A stretch of DNA of 41,150 bases, from positions 1 to 41,150 of the forward strand of contig JAEMQS010000033.1 in NCBI GenBank assembly GCA_016463765.1, in the 5' to 3' direction. Of the stretch, positions 7,974 to 15,300 are shown in pieces. Numbering within the stretch: position 1 is the first letter of the stretch; every line of letters starts with the position of its first letter. A program made the translations under genes and the position numbers. Under the pieces are notes generated by a model, which worked only from the letters and a program-made list of their open reading frames with translations, was not told the DNA's origin and did not search any database. This DNA is from Solirubrobacteraceae bacterium (GTDB taxonomy: Bacteria; Actinomycetota; Thermoleophilia; Solirubrobacterales; Solirubrobacteraceae).

Positions 7974-9133
7974 ACCTTCACCGCCCCGTCGGCCTTCTCC
8001 TGGAACATGTCGTAGGCGTCGGGCGCGTCCTCGAGCGTGACGCGGTGCGTGGCGAAGTCGTCGACGCCCAGCCGGTCACCCTCGGTGAGCAGGGGCAGGA
8101 TGTCGTCGGTCCAGCGGCGGACGTTCGCCTGGCCCATCCGCAGCTGCACCTGCTTGTCGAACATCGTCATCATCGGCATCGGGTCGGCGTTGCCGCCGTA
8201 GACGCCGAGGAGCGAGATCGTGCCGCCGCGGCGGACGAGCTCCACCGCGAGGTGCAGCGCGCTCAGCCGGTCGATGCCCGCGCTCTCCTGGAGCTTCGCC
8301 GCGAGGGTGTCCGGCAGCAGTCCCGCCAGCGTCTGCGCGAGCTTGCCCACGGGCGCGCCGTGCGCCTCCATGCCGACCGCGTCGATCACGGCGTCGGCAC
8401 CGCGGCCCCCGGTGAGCTGCATGACCGCGTCCACGACGTCGATGCCGTCGTCGGCGAGGTCGATCGTCTCCACCCCGCGTGACCTGGCGCGCGCCAGGCG
8501 CTCGGGCACGAGGTCGATCCCGATGCAGCGCGTGCCCTCCAGCTGGGCGACGCGGCACGCCATGTCCCCGATCGGGCCGAGGCCGAGGACCACCAGGGTG
8601 TCGCCTTCGTGCACGTCGGCGTACCGCACCCCCTGCCACGCCGTGGGCAGGACGTCGGAGAGGTAGACGAAGCGGTCGTCGGGCGGACCGTGCGGGACCT
8701 TGATCGGGCCGTACTGGGCCTGCGGCACGCGCAGCAGCTCGGCCTGGCCGCCGGGCACCTGGCCGTACAGCTTGGTGTAGCCGAAGAGCGCGGCGCCCTG
8801 GCCGTCGACCCGGGTCGTGTCGCACTGGGACTGCAGCCCCGTGGAACACGGGTCGCAGTGGCCGCAGGAGATGTTGAACGGCACCACGACGCGATCGCCG
8901 GGGGCGAGGTCGCGCACCCCGGATCCGACCTCCTCGACGATGCCCATCGGCTCGTGGCCGAGGATGTCACCGGCGTCGAGGTAGGGGCCGAGGACCTCGT
9001 ACAGGTGCAGGTCCGAGCCGCAGATGCCGGATGAGGTGACGCGGATGATGGCGTCCGTCGGCTGCTCGATCCCGGGGTCGGGATGGGTGTCGACCCGGAC
9101 GTCCCGCTTGCCGTGCCAGGTGAGCGCGCGCAC
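7958..9133 (-). CDS. Zinc-dependent alcohol dehydrogenase (formaldehyde dehydrogenase-like MDR family)
   Basis: Medium-chain dehydrogenase that oxidises alcohols or hydroxymethyl adducts with NAD(P). Catalytic zinc ligands are Cys38 (GICGSD) and His60-Glu61 (LGHEP); the structural zinc site is complete with Cys90, 93, 96 and 104. The Rossmann motif GLGPIG is at 184-189. An insertion near residues 255-290 (PVGKLAQTLAGLLPDTLAAK) is typical of the glutathione-independent formaldehyde dehydrogenase-like branch. At 391 residues it has normal length. It follows the CBS gene by 3 bp, so both are one transcript, probably driven by the SigB-type promoter at 9590-9614. A role in aldehyde or formaldehyde detoxification during stress is inferred. 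Confidence 0.9.
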   Translation of the reverse strand: MRALTWHGKRDVRVDTHPDPGIEQPTDAIIRVTSSGICGSDLHLYEVLGPYLDAGDILGHEPMGIVEEVGSGVRDLAPGDRVVVPFNISCGHCDPCSTGLQSQCDTTRVDGQGAALFGYTKLYGQVPGGQAELLRVPQAQYGPIKVPHGPPDDRFVYLSDVLPTAWQGVRYADVHEGDTLVVLGLGPIGDMACRVAQLEGTRCIGIDLVPERLARARSRGVETIDLADDGIDVVDAVMQLTGGRGADAVIDAVGMEAHGAPVGKLAQTLAGLLPDTLAAKLQESAGIDRLSALHLAVELVRRGGTISLLGVYGGNADPMPMMTMFDKQVQLRMGQANVRRWTDDILPLLTEGDRLGVDDFATHRVTLEDAPDAYDMFQEKADGAVKVLIQP

Positions 9134-9136
9134 GGC

Positions 9137-9556
9137 CTAGCGGCCCGGAGCCGCGGAGCTGATGTCCGCGAGCACGGAGCCGGGGTCGCGCTCCATCGCG
9201 AGGTCGCCGAGCGAGATCACGCCGACGACGCGGGCACCGTCGACCACCGGGATGCGGCGGATGTCGGCGTCGCGCATGACACGCATGACGTCGCCGACGT
9301 CATCGCCGGGCGCGGCGGTCAGGGGTGTGTCGGTCCAGACATCGCGCGCCGAGCACGTGTCGGGGATCCGGCCGTCGGCGATCGCCCGAATGACGATGTC
9401 GCGGTCGGTCACCACGCCACAGAGTTCGTCGCCTTCCGTGACGGGCACCATCCCGGTGCCTGCGTCGCGCATGATCGCCGCGATCTCGGTGGGCGGCGCC
9501 TCAGGGGCGACGGTCTCCGGAGCGCGGGTCATGACGTCCTGTGCAGTCTGAGTCAT
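9137..9556 (-). CDS. Two-CBS-domain protein
   Basis: CBS pairs bind adenine nucleotides (AMP, ATP, SAM or NAD) and sense energy state. The 139-residue protein is just one Bateman module: CBS1 about residues 6-60 (TAQDVMTRAPETVAPE to GVVTDRDIVIRA) and CBS2 about 72-128 (SARDVWTDTPLTAAPGDD to GVISLGDLA). The ATG at 9556 has AGGAGG 6-7 nt upstream; the upstream in-frame ATG at 9616 would place the SigB-type promoter inside the gene. Single-module CBS proteins are frequent general-stress or dormancy proteins in actinobacteria. The downstream alcohol dehydrogenase is in the same operon. Confidence 0.92.
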   Translation of the reverse strand: MTQTAQDVMTRAPETVAPEAPPTEIAAIMRDAGTGMVPVTEGDELCGVVTDRDIVIRAIADGRIPDTCSARDVWTDTPLTAAPGDDVGDVMRVMRDADIRRIPVVDGARVVGVISLGDLAMERDPGSVLADISSAAPGR

Positions 9557-9589
9557 GGGTCCTCCTGTTCGGGTGGGGACACCTGGCCG

Positions 9590-9614
9590 GTACCCCGGCC
9601 CGACCGCCCGAAAC
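9590..9614 (-). promoter_or_regulatory. SigB/SigF-type promoter before the CBS/alcohol dehydrogenase operon
   Basis: On the minus strand GTTT (9614-9611), a 15-nt spacer and GGGTAC (9595-9590). This is the best match in the window to the known SigB/SigF consensus. It ends 33 nt before the ATG at 9556, leaving a leader with AGGAGG. The arrangement matches that before manganese catalase almost exactly. Confidence 0.7.
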
Positions 9615-9623
9615 ACGCGCCCG

Positions 9624-10709
9624 TCAGGGCACGGCGCGCGCGACGAGATGCGCGCCGGCCTCGAACAGCTCCCGGCCCGAAGGGGTGAGCTCGGGAGCCG
9701 TCTCCATGGCGAGACCGATCACGGCGTGGCTGCGCGCGCCGCGAGGCGCCCCGGCGAGCAGGAGCCCGGCGCCGTCGGGTGCCCCGAGGCCGGCCGCCGA
9801 CTGCGGGGGAAGCCAGACACAGCGGCTCACGGCGCCCAGCTGGACGTCGTCCGGAGGCCCGTCCTCACCGATCTGCGCGAAACGCCCGCGCAGGCTGGTC
9901 ACCAGTCCCGCCACGCCCTCATCGACGACGTACACCGCCGCGTCGAGTGCATCGAGGCGCCGCCGCAGGACGTGGAGCCCCGCCCGCAGACCGCGCATCC
10001 CGGGGGTCGCGGTGGCGACCGCCACGTCGCGCGTCGCCGTCGCCCACAGGCGCTGGACGTCGTCCTGGTCGTGCAGGCGCCCGCGCTCGTGGCGCAGGGC
10101 CGCGCGTGCGGCCTCCGACCGGCGGGCGCCGCCGGCGTCCATCCCGATGAGCGCGACGAGCGGGCGGCTGCGCGCGATCTGCCGAACCTGGACGGCGAGC
10201 GACTGCGCCGGCCGTGCGAGGCCCGCGGCCCAGTCCGGATGCGTGACCCGCGCCACGCGGGCGTCAGACGTGAAGAAGTCGCGGAGCTCCGCGGCGTCGT
10301 CGCCACCGAACCACGGCGCGACGTCGTCGAGGAGGTCGCCGGCGCGCGGGCCGTCGGGACGGGCCCGGAGCACGCCGTTCGCGAACTCGACGGTCAGCGG
10401 CACCGGCCCGGACAGCAGGACGACGCCGAACGGGAGCTCGTCGACGAGGTTGCGCCACGTCGAGGCCCCGACGGACCCGGTGGGCGGGTCGGACCGCTGC
10501 TCGATCGCGTGGTCCAGCGGCACGCCGATCTCGTGCAGCCGCCGGACGGCGACGACCCGTGCGGCGTCCTCGGTGCGGTAGCGGCGCGCGCCGCCGCCGG
10601 CCCGCTCAGGGCTGGGCCAGCCAAACCGGCGTTCCCAGGTGCGCAGGCGGTCCCGGGTCATCCCGGTCACGATCGCGAACTCAGAGGCGCTGAGTGTCGG
10701 GGCAGACAT
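9624..10709 (-). CDS. MerR-type regulator with PAS-like and GAF-like C-terminal sensor region
   Basis: DNA-binding regulator of 361 residues. The N-terminal 70 residues are a MerR winged helix of the MlrA/CarH type (MTRDRLRTWERRFGWPSP, then GGGARRYRTEDAARV). In CarH/LitR proteins this domain is followed by a cobalamin-binding domain; here there is no such domain (no ExxxH). Instead residues about 80-185 look PAS-like (LPFGVVLLSG, VEFANGVLRA) and about 235-360 look GAF-like, an assignment made by eye. I start at the ATG at 10709, where the helix-turn-helix begins, with GGGG upstream. It follows the STAS gene by 42 bp on the same strand, so it may sense light, redox or a ligand within the sigma-factor neighbourhood. 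Confidence 0.75.
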   Translation of the reverse strand: MSAPTLSASEFAIVTGMTRDRLRTWERRFGWPSPERAGGGARRYRTEDAARVVAVRRLHEIGVPLDHAIEQRSDPPTGSVGASTWRNLVDELPFGVVLLSGPVPLTVEFANGVLRARPDGPRAGDLLDDVAPWFGGDDAAELRDFFTSDARVARVTHPDWAAGLARPAQSLAVQVRQIARSRPLVALIGMDAGGARRSEAARAALRHERGRLHDQDDVQRLWATATRDVAVATATPGMRGLRAGLHVLRRRLDALDAAVYVVDEGVAGLVTSLRGRFAQIGEDGPPDDVQLGAVSRCVWLPPQSAAGLGAPDGAGLLLAGAPRGARSHAVIGLAMETAPELTPSGRELFEAGAHLVARAVP

Positions 10710-10722
10710 CGCACCCCGGGTA

Positions 10723-10746
10723 CTACCCCGCTGCGCGTCTCGCAAC
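10723..10746 (-). promoter_or_regulatory. Weak SigB-type promoter candidate before the MerR-type regulator
   Basis: On the minus strand GTTG (10746-10743), a 14-nt spacer and GGGTAG (10728-10723), each box one base from consensus. It lies in the 42-bp gap after the STAS gene. Could be chance in this base composition. Confidence 0.25.
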
Positions 10747-10751
10747 CCCCG

Positions 10752-11114
10752 TCAGTCGCGCAGTGCCGCCAGCGCCTCCTGCAGATCCGGGTAGCGCGGC
10801 AGCAGGTCGCCGAGCCCCGCCTGGTCGAGCGATGCCGCGACGATGGTCCCGGCGCCCGCCAGGACGAACTGCCCACCCCGGTCACGCACACGCCGCCGGG
10901 CGTGCAGGAGGATCGAGAGCGCGGTCGTGTCGAGGAACGGCGCGGCCGTGAGATCCAGGCAGACGTCGACGTCGTCCTCCAGCAGCGGCTCCAGCGCGGC
11001 CCGCAGATCCGGCGCGGCGAAGACGTCCACCTCGCCCACGAGCTCGACCACGACGATCGGTCCCTCGTGATGCTGAAGGGCCGTGGCAAACCCGATGGAT
11101 TCCGAACTGGTCAT
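10752..11114 (-). CDS. STAS-domain anti-sigma factor antagonist (RsbV/SpoIIAA-like)
   Basis: Antagonists of this family bind an anti-sigma kinase when unphosphorylated and free the sigma factor. The 120-residue protein is a single STAS domain: IVVVELVGEVDVFAAPDLRAAL at the N-terminus and the phosphosite loop FLDTTALSIL near residue 60. The usual Ser of DSSG is Thr and the Gly is Ala, a known but less common variant. The ATG at 11114 has AGGGAG 5 nt upstream. The gene is divergent from the SigB/F sigma gene across 94 bp, a strong contextual hint that they act together. No anti-sigma kinase gene is adjacent. Confidence 0.9.
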   Translation of the reverse strand: MTSSESIGFATALQHHEGPIVVVELVGEVDVFAAPDLRAALEPLLEDDVDVCLDLTAAPFLDTTALSILLHARRRVRDRGGQFVLAGAGTIVAASLDQAGLGDLLPRYPDLQEALAALRD

Positions 11115-11130
11115 CCCGACTCCCTACGGA

Positions 11131-11160
11131 GTTCTACCGGGCAGCGCTCACCGCTGTCCA
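11131..11160 (-). promoter_or_regulatory. Housekeeping-type promoter for the STAS gene
   Basis: On the minus strand TGGACA (11160-11155), an 18-nt spacer and TAGAAC (11136-11131) fit a sigma-70-type promoter. The leader of about 10-15 nt carries AGGGAG before the ATG at 11114. Confidence 0.45.
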
Positions 11161-11173
11161 CCCCTGTCCACCC
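11154..11173. repeat. Tandem 10-bp direct repeat in the STAS/sigma divergent region
   Basis: CTGTCCACCC occurs twice head to tail at 11154-11163 and 11164-11173, overlapping the STAS -35 box and 36 bp before the sigma start. It could be a binding site for a dimeric regulator; chance is possible. Confidence 0.35.
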
Positions 11174-11208
11174 TGGCGCACAACCCGTCGTCGGAGGAGG
11201 TTGTTCCC

Positions 11209-11982
11209 ATGACTGCCACCCGCATCGCCACCGACGAGAACGACCTCCTTCGCCGCTACCACGAGACCCGCGATCCTGCCCTCCGCGCCGAGCTCGCCGA
11301 GCGCCTCCTACCGCTGGCGCACTCGATCGCCCGTCGCTACGCCCACCGCGGCGAGCCGCTCGACGACCTCATCCAGGTCGGGGCCATCGGCCTCCTCAAG
11401 GCGCTGGACCGCTTCGACCCCGACCGGGGCGTGCCGTTCAGCGGCTTCGCCGCGCCGACCATCACCGGTGAGATCCGCCGGCACTTCCGCGACACCGGGT
11501 GGATGGTCCGCCCGCCGCGCGACCTCCAGGAGCGCGTGCTCGCCGTCAGCGCCACGACCGAGCGGCTGGCCGTCGATCTCGGCCGCGAACCCACCATCCA
11601 GGAGATCGCCGAGGCGACGAGGAGCTCGGTCGAGGAGGTCGCCGAGGCGCAGCAGGCAGGCACCGGCTACCGCGCGGCGTCGCTCGACGCTCCGGTGGGC
11701 GAGGAGGGTCTCCCCCGCGGCGAGTCCATCGGCCAGTTCGACGACGGGTTCGCGCTCGCCGACGCTCGGCACGACGTGCGCACTGGGCTGCTCGCCCTGC
11801 GTCCCCGTGAGCGCCGGATCATCGCCCTGCGGTTCTGGGGCGGGATGTCGCAGCGTGAGATCGCCGAGGATCTCGGGATCTCGCAGATGCACGTGTCGCG
11901 CCTGGTGCGCGCGGCGCTCGCGCAGATGCGCGCGGGGGTCGGCGAGGACACGCCGCAGCCCCTCGAGCTGGCCGCGCACTGA
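11209..11982 (+). CDS. RNA polymerase sigma factor, SigB/SigF/SigG family
   Basis: Alternative sigma factor of the general-stress type, 257 residues. Region 2 is clear: DDLIQVGAIGLLKALDRFDP and GVPFSGFAAPTITGEIRRHFRD, with VRPPRDLQER just after, the signature that separates SigB/F/G from SigA. Region 3 has EPTIQEIAEATRSS; region 4 has LRPRERRIIALRF and the helix-turn-helix SQREIAEDLGISQMHVSRLVR. The ATG at 11209 has GGAGGAGG 7 nt upstream; the in-frame upstream ATG at 11083 would run over the divergent STAS gene. Probable targets with matching promoters occur in this window. It likely stays bound to an anti-sigma kinase encoded elsewhere until a STAS protein frees it. Confidence 0.95.
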   Translation: MTATRIATDENDLLRRYHETRDPALRAELAERLLPLAHSIARRYAHRGEPLDDLIQVGAIGLLKALDRFDPDRGVPFSGFAAPTITGEIRRHFRDTGWMVRPPRDLQERVLAVSATTERLAVDLGREPTIQEIAEATRSSVEEVAEAQQAGTGYRAASLDAPVGEEGLPRGESIGQFDDGFALADARHDVRTGLLALRPRERRIIALRFWGGMSQREIAEDLGISQMHVSRLVRAALAQMRAGVGEDTPQPLELAAH

Positions 11983-11983
11983 C

Positions 11984-12009
11984 GTTTCGCCGCCCCCGTC
12001 GCGGGGCAC
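11984..12009 (+). promoter_or_regulatory. SigB/SigF-type promoter before the FAD/Rieske operon
   Basis: GTTT (11984-11987), a 16-nt spacer and GGGCAC (12004-12009) start right after the sigma-factor stop codon and end 10 nt before the ATG at 12020. The sigma factor may thus switch on the next operon directly. Confidence 0.55.
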
Positions 12010-12019
12010 CAGCCCGCCC

Positions 12020-13570
12020 ATGACCACCCCCACGCGCGCCCAGGACCGCACCGCCTCGCGCGGCGCCGCGCCCGCCGGCTCGTACTGGCTGACCTCCACC
12101 GCGGACACGACGCCCCGGCCGCCCCTGCGCCCCGGCGCGCGGGTGGACATCGCGGTCGTCGGCGGCGGGATCGTGGGCGTGACGTGCGCTCTCCTGCTCG
12201 CCCGCGGCGGCGCCCGCGTGGCGCTGCTGGAAGCCGACGAGCTCGGCGCGGGAACGACCGGCGCGACGACCGCGAAGGTCACTTCGGCGCACGGGCTGGT
12301 CTACGACCGCCTGAAGCGGCGGGTCGGCGCCGACCGCGCCGGCGCCTACGGGCACGCCAACGAAGCCGCGCTCGCGTGGATGGCCGCCCTGGTGCGCGAC
12401 GAGGACCTCGACTGCGACTGGCGCGCCCGTGACGCCTACACGTACACCGAGGACGAACGCCGCGTCGGCACGATCGAGCGCGAAGCGGCCGTCGCGCGCG
12501 AGCTGGGCCTGCCCGCCGAGTTCACCACCACGGTTCCCGGCCCGCCCGCGGCCCGTGCCGCCGTCCGCATGCGCGACCAGGCCGAGATGCACCCGCGCCG
12601 CTACGTCCTCGCGCTCGCCGATCTCGCCGAGGCGGCGGGCTGCCTCATCGCCGAGCGCACCCGCGTGACCGGACTGCACGCCACCTCCCCGTGCGTGGTC
12701 GTCCAGACGGACCGCGCGACGCTGGAGGCCGACCGCGTCGTCATCGCGACGCAGTTCCCCATCCTCGACCGCTCGCTGCACTTCGCCCGGATGCACACCA
12801 GCAGGTCGTACATCGTCGGCATTCGCACCCCCCGCCCGGCCCCCGCCATGCTCTACGGGATCGACGACCCCAGCCGCAGTGTCCGCTCGGCCCCGCTGCC
12901 CGACGGCGCGGAGCTCATGATGATCGGCGGCGAGGGCCACCCCACCGGCGGCGACACCGACACGGAGGCCCGCTACCGCGCGCTGGCCGACACGGCCCGC
13001 GCGTGGTTCGGCGAGGCACCGATCACCCACCGCTGGTCCTCCCAGGACATGACGAGCGTCGACGATCTCCCCTACGCCGAACCGGTGCTGGCCTCCGGCG
13101 GCCGCGTCTGGACGGTCACCGGCCTGCGCAAGTGCGGCATGACCCTCGGCACGGCGGCCGCCCACCACCTCGCGGCCCGCTTCGAGGACCGCGACTCCCC
13201 CCATGCCGCGGCGTTCGACCATCCGCGCGTGCCCTCGCTGCCCGCAGTCGGCGAGGCGCTGCGCGAGAACGCCGGGAACGGCTGGCGCCTGGCCACGGGG
13301 CGGCTGCGCCGCGGCCCCGTGCCCGAGGACCTCGCCGCCGGTGAGGGTGCGGTCCACGGACCGCCGCACCGGCGCGTTGCCGCCTACCGCGACGACGCGG
13401 GTGCCCTGCACCGGCTGTCCGCGACCTGCACGCATCTGGGCTGCGAGGTGCGTTTCAACCCCGCCGAGCGCAGCTGGGACTGCCCGTGCCACGCGTCGCG
13501 CTTCGATGCCCGGGACGGCCGTGTCCTCGACGGGCCCGCCGTGCATCGCCTGCCCCCCGTCGACCGCTGA
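12020..13570 (+). CDS. FAD-dependent oxidoreductase with C-terminal Rieske [2Fe-2S] domain (YhfW-like)
   Basis: 516-residue redox enzyme. Residues about 40-385 form a DAO-type FAD domain (IAVVGGGIVGVTCALLLARGG near 43, then a GTTGATTAK segment). Residues about 425-516 form a Rieske domain: Cys470, His472 (CTHLGC) and Cys488, His491 (CPCH) bind the cluster, and Cys475 and Cys490 can form the stabilising disulfide of high-potential Rieske proteins. The architecture is that of Bacillus YhfW, whose substrate is unknown. The ATG at 12020 is leaderless-like. It heads a run of three genes with SRPBCC (11 bp later) and CDGSH proteins, so electrons may pass from FAD to iron-sulfur carriers. Stress control by the adjacent sigma factor is inferred. 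Confidence 0.92.
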   Translation: MTTPTRAQDRTASRGAAPAGSYWLTSTADTTPRPPLRPGARVDIAVVGGGIVGVTCALLLARGGARVALLEADELGAGTTGATTAKVTSAHGLVYDRLKRRVGADRAGAYGHANEAALAWMAALVRDEDLDCDWRARDAYTYTEDERRVGTIEREAAVARELGLPAEFTTTVPGPPAARAAVRMRDQAEMHPRRYVLALADLAEAAGCLIAERTRVTGLHATSPCVVVQTDRATLEADRVVIATQFPILDRSLHFARMHTSRSYIVGIRTPRPAPAMLYGIDDPSRSVRSAPLPDGAELMMIGGEGHPTGGDTDTEARYRALADTARAWFGEAPITHRWSSQDMTSVDDLPYAEPVLASGGRVWTVTGLRKCGMTLGTAAAHHLAARFEDRDSPHAAAFDHPRVPSLPAVGEALRENAGNGWRLATGRLRRGPVPEDLAAGEGAVHGPPHRRVAAYRDDAGALHRLSATCTHLGCEVRFNPAERSWDCPCHASRFDARDGRVLDGPAVHRLPPVDR

Positions 13571-13581
13571 ACAGGAGCACC

Positions 13582-14022
13582 GTGGCCGAGAACAGCATGT
13601 GGGTGCCCGCCACCCCGCAGGACGCCTGGTCCATCGTCGCCGACCCGCGCGGCTACGCGTACTGGGTGATCGGGGCCGACGGCATCGAGAGCTTCGACGG
13701 GGACTGGCCCGCCGTGGGCGCCACGTTCCATCACGCGCAGGGCGTCAAGCCCGTGCGCCTGCACGACACCTCCAGCGTGCTCATCTCCGAGCCGCCGTCA
13801 CGGCTGCAGCTCGAGGTCCGCGCCCGGCCGTTCTTCGTCGGCGTCGTGACCCTGACCTTCACGGCCTCCGACGGGGGCACCCGGGTGTCCATCGACGAGA
13901 AGGCGACCGGAGGCCTGGCGGGGATGCTGCCGCAGTTCGCGACCTCGCCGCTCATCGGGCTGCGCAACACCGAGAGCGTCCGCCGGCTCGGCGCGATGAT
14001 CTGGGCCCGGTCCACCGCATGA
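13582..14022 (+). CDS. SRPBCC (START/polyketide-cyclase fold) family protein
   Basis: 146-residue protein with the helix-grip fold that binds hydrophobic ligands. It opens with WVPATPQDAWSIVADPRGYAYWV, the usual start of this family (an initial strand, then a helix with a D-P-turn), continues with beta strands (RLQLEVRARP, VVTLTFTASDGGTRVSIDEKA) and ends in a long helix. It starts with GTG at 13582, with AGGAG 5-6 nt upstream and 11 bp after the FAD/Rieske gene. The stop overlaps the ATG of the CDGSH gene (ATGA), so the three are one operon. It may bind the substrate of the oxidoreductase or a membrane lipid; no direct evidence. Confidence 0.87.
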   Translation: MAENSMWVPATPQDAWSIVADPRGYAYWVIGADGIESFDGDWPAVGATFHHAQGVKPVRLHDTSSVLISEPPSRLQLEVRARPFFVGVVTLTFTASDGGTRVSIDEKATGGLAGMLPQFATSPLIGLRNTESVRRLGAMIWARSTA

Positions 14023-14249
14023 GCCGGCGCGACGAGCCCGTCACGATCACGCCGTACCGCGACGGGCCGCTCCTGGTGCGCGGTCCGTTCACGATGCTCG
14101 ACCAGGACGGCGCCGAGATCGAGGTCGACCGCACGACGGTCGCGCTCTGCCGCTGCGGGCACTCGCGCCAGCGCCCGTTCTGCGACGGCTCGCACCGCCT
14201 CACGCGGTTCTCGGCGCCCGGCGCGGCCGAGCAGCGCGCCTCACGCTGA
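14019..14249 (+). CDS. CDGSH iron-sulfur domain protein
   Basis: 76-residue protein with one CDGSH motif: C-x-C-x2-S-x3-P-x-C-D-G-S-H, read here as CRCGHSRQRPFCDGSH near residues 44-59. Three Cys and one His bind a redox-active, acid-labile [2Fe-2S] cluster as in mitoNEET. The N-terminal part is a beta-rich region (PVTITPYRDGPLLVRGPF) seen in many bacterial members. ATGA overlap with the SRPBCC gene. The 3' end overlaps the convergent diiron protein gene by 9 bp. It probably transfers electrons or clusters with the FAD/Rieske enzyme. Confidence 0.93.
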   Translation: MSRRDEPVTITPYRDGPLLVRGPFTMLDQDGAEIEVDRTTVALCRCGHSRQRPFCDGSHRLTRFSAPGAAEQRASR

Positions 14250-14253
14250 GGCG
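14237..14253. terminator. Hairpin centred on the CDGSH/diiron-protein 3' overlap
   Basis: CGCCTCA (14237-14243), a 3-nt loop and TGAGGCG (14247-14253) form a perfect 7-bp stem centred at 14245, the exact centre of the 9-bp coding overlap. Three pairs come from the two TGA stops; four do not. No U-tract follows. Confidence 0.45.
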
Positions 14254-15254
14254 ACGGGCGCGCGGTCCAGCAGCGCGGTCTCGTCCTGCGCGAACGCGGT
14301 GAGCAGGTGCTCGGACCAGGCCGCATCGGTCGCGACGAGCGCGGCGGCGCCCCAGAGGATGTCCGCCGCCAGCTCGGGCTGCTGCACCGCGAGGCCGCCG
14401 GCGAGATCGACCGCCGCGATGCTCTCGTGCACCGCATCGGCGGCGACGTGCTCGTCGAAGAACGCCGTCGCGTCCTCACTGGTGAAGCCCAGCCGCCGAA
14501 GGCCCGCCGCATAGCGCCCGTTGGGCACCGACGACGTCATCTCGAACACCGCGAGATGGCCGACGAGCGCGCCGCGCAGCCGGCGGTGCAGCCCGAACAG
14601 CGAGATGAGGTTGACGGTCGCGAGCGTCACGCCGGGGATGACGTCGAGATAGGCGCCGTACGTGTCGTCGAGTCCCGTCGCCCGCAGCGCCCGGGCGAAG
14701 AGCTCGGCATGGATGCGGTCGGCGCGGCCGCCGCCGTACTCGTCAGCCTGGATCTCGACCATCGCGGCCTTCGGGCGCCCGGACAACCGCGGGAGCGCCC
14801 ACGAGTGCGGGTCGGCCTCCTTCAGCTGGTAGGCCGAACGGTGCACGAGGAACGCGCGCAGCTGGTCGGCGGTCGCCTCACGCTGGATGAACTTCGACAG
14901 CGACGGCGCGTCCTCACCGTCCTCGGTGATCGCGCGCAGCGCGGCGTCGGTGTCGCGCGGCGCGACGGGATCAGGCTGGGGCACGGTCGCGCGCAGCGCG
15001 TCCTCGAACGCGCGCTCCAGCGTCGCGCGCAGCCCAAGGAGCGCCGGGTCCCACTCCCAGCGGTCGTCGACGTCGGTAAAGCCGCGGTAGTGCAACTCGT
15101 ACGCGACGTACAGCGCGAGCTGCAGGTCCTCGTCGGTGAGCGGGTCGTCAGGCAGCGCGACGACGGGCAGCAGCGGCAGCGATCCGACCGGATCGCGCAG
15201 CGCATCGAGCAGGTACGCGGAGATGGGGCCGCGAGGGGCGGGAAGCGTGGTCAC
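14241..15254 (-). CDS. Iron-containing redox enzyme family protein (haem-oxygenase-like diiron fold)
   Basis: 337-residue all-helical protein of the haem-oxygenase-like diiron oxidase/oxygenase superfamily. Candidate metal ligands are the Glu/His residues spaced along the helices: ALYVAYELHYRGF near residue 50, EIQADEYGGGRADRIHAELF near 170, and FFDEHVAADAVHE near 270. These are the regions where this family carries its six ligands. Known relatives catalyse N-oxygenation, desaturation or C-C cleavage, so the reaction here is open. The start at 15254 is GTG with a weak GAGGG. The gene lies 46 bp downstream of the YbdK-type gene on the same strand and may have its own stress promoter at 15264-15290. 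Confidence 0.85.
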   Translation of the reverse strand: MTTLPAPRGPISAYLLDALRDPVGSLPLLPVVALPDDPLTDEDLQLALYVAYELHYRGFTDVDDRWEWDPALLGLRATLERAFEDALRATVPQPDPVAPRDTDAALRAITEDGEDAPSLSKFIQREATADQLRAFLVHRSAYQLKEADPHSWALPRLSGRPKAAMVEIQADEYGGGRADRIHAELFARALRATGLDDTYGAYLDVIPGVTLATVNLISLFGLHRRLRGALVGHLAVFEMTSSVPNGRYAAGLRRLGFTSEDATAFFDEHVAADAVHESIAAVDLAGGLAVQQPELAADILWGAAALVATDAAWSEHLLTAFAQDETALLDRAPVASA

Positions 15255-15263
15255 GGTCGCCCT

Positions 15264-15290
15264 CTACCCGCGCGTCGCCGCCGGCGACAC
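15264..15290 (-). promoter_or_regulatory. Weak SigB-type promoter candidate with a 15-bp palindrome before the diiron protein
   Basis: On the minus strand GTGT (15290-15287), a 17-nt spacer and GGGTAG (15269-15264). The spacer side holds GTCGCCG-C-CGGCGAC (15274-15288), a 15-bp inverted repeat that may be an operator. One base off in each box and a long spacer make this a low-confidence call. Confidence 0.3.
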
Positions 15291-15300
15291 ACGGGCAGGG

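Noticed and set aside
11819..13546. Long minus-strand open frame opposite the sigma factor and FAD/Rieske genes
   Set aside because: No motif, and the plus strand has complete families with correct starts.
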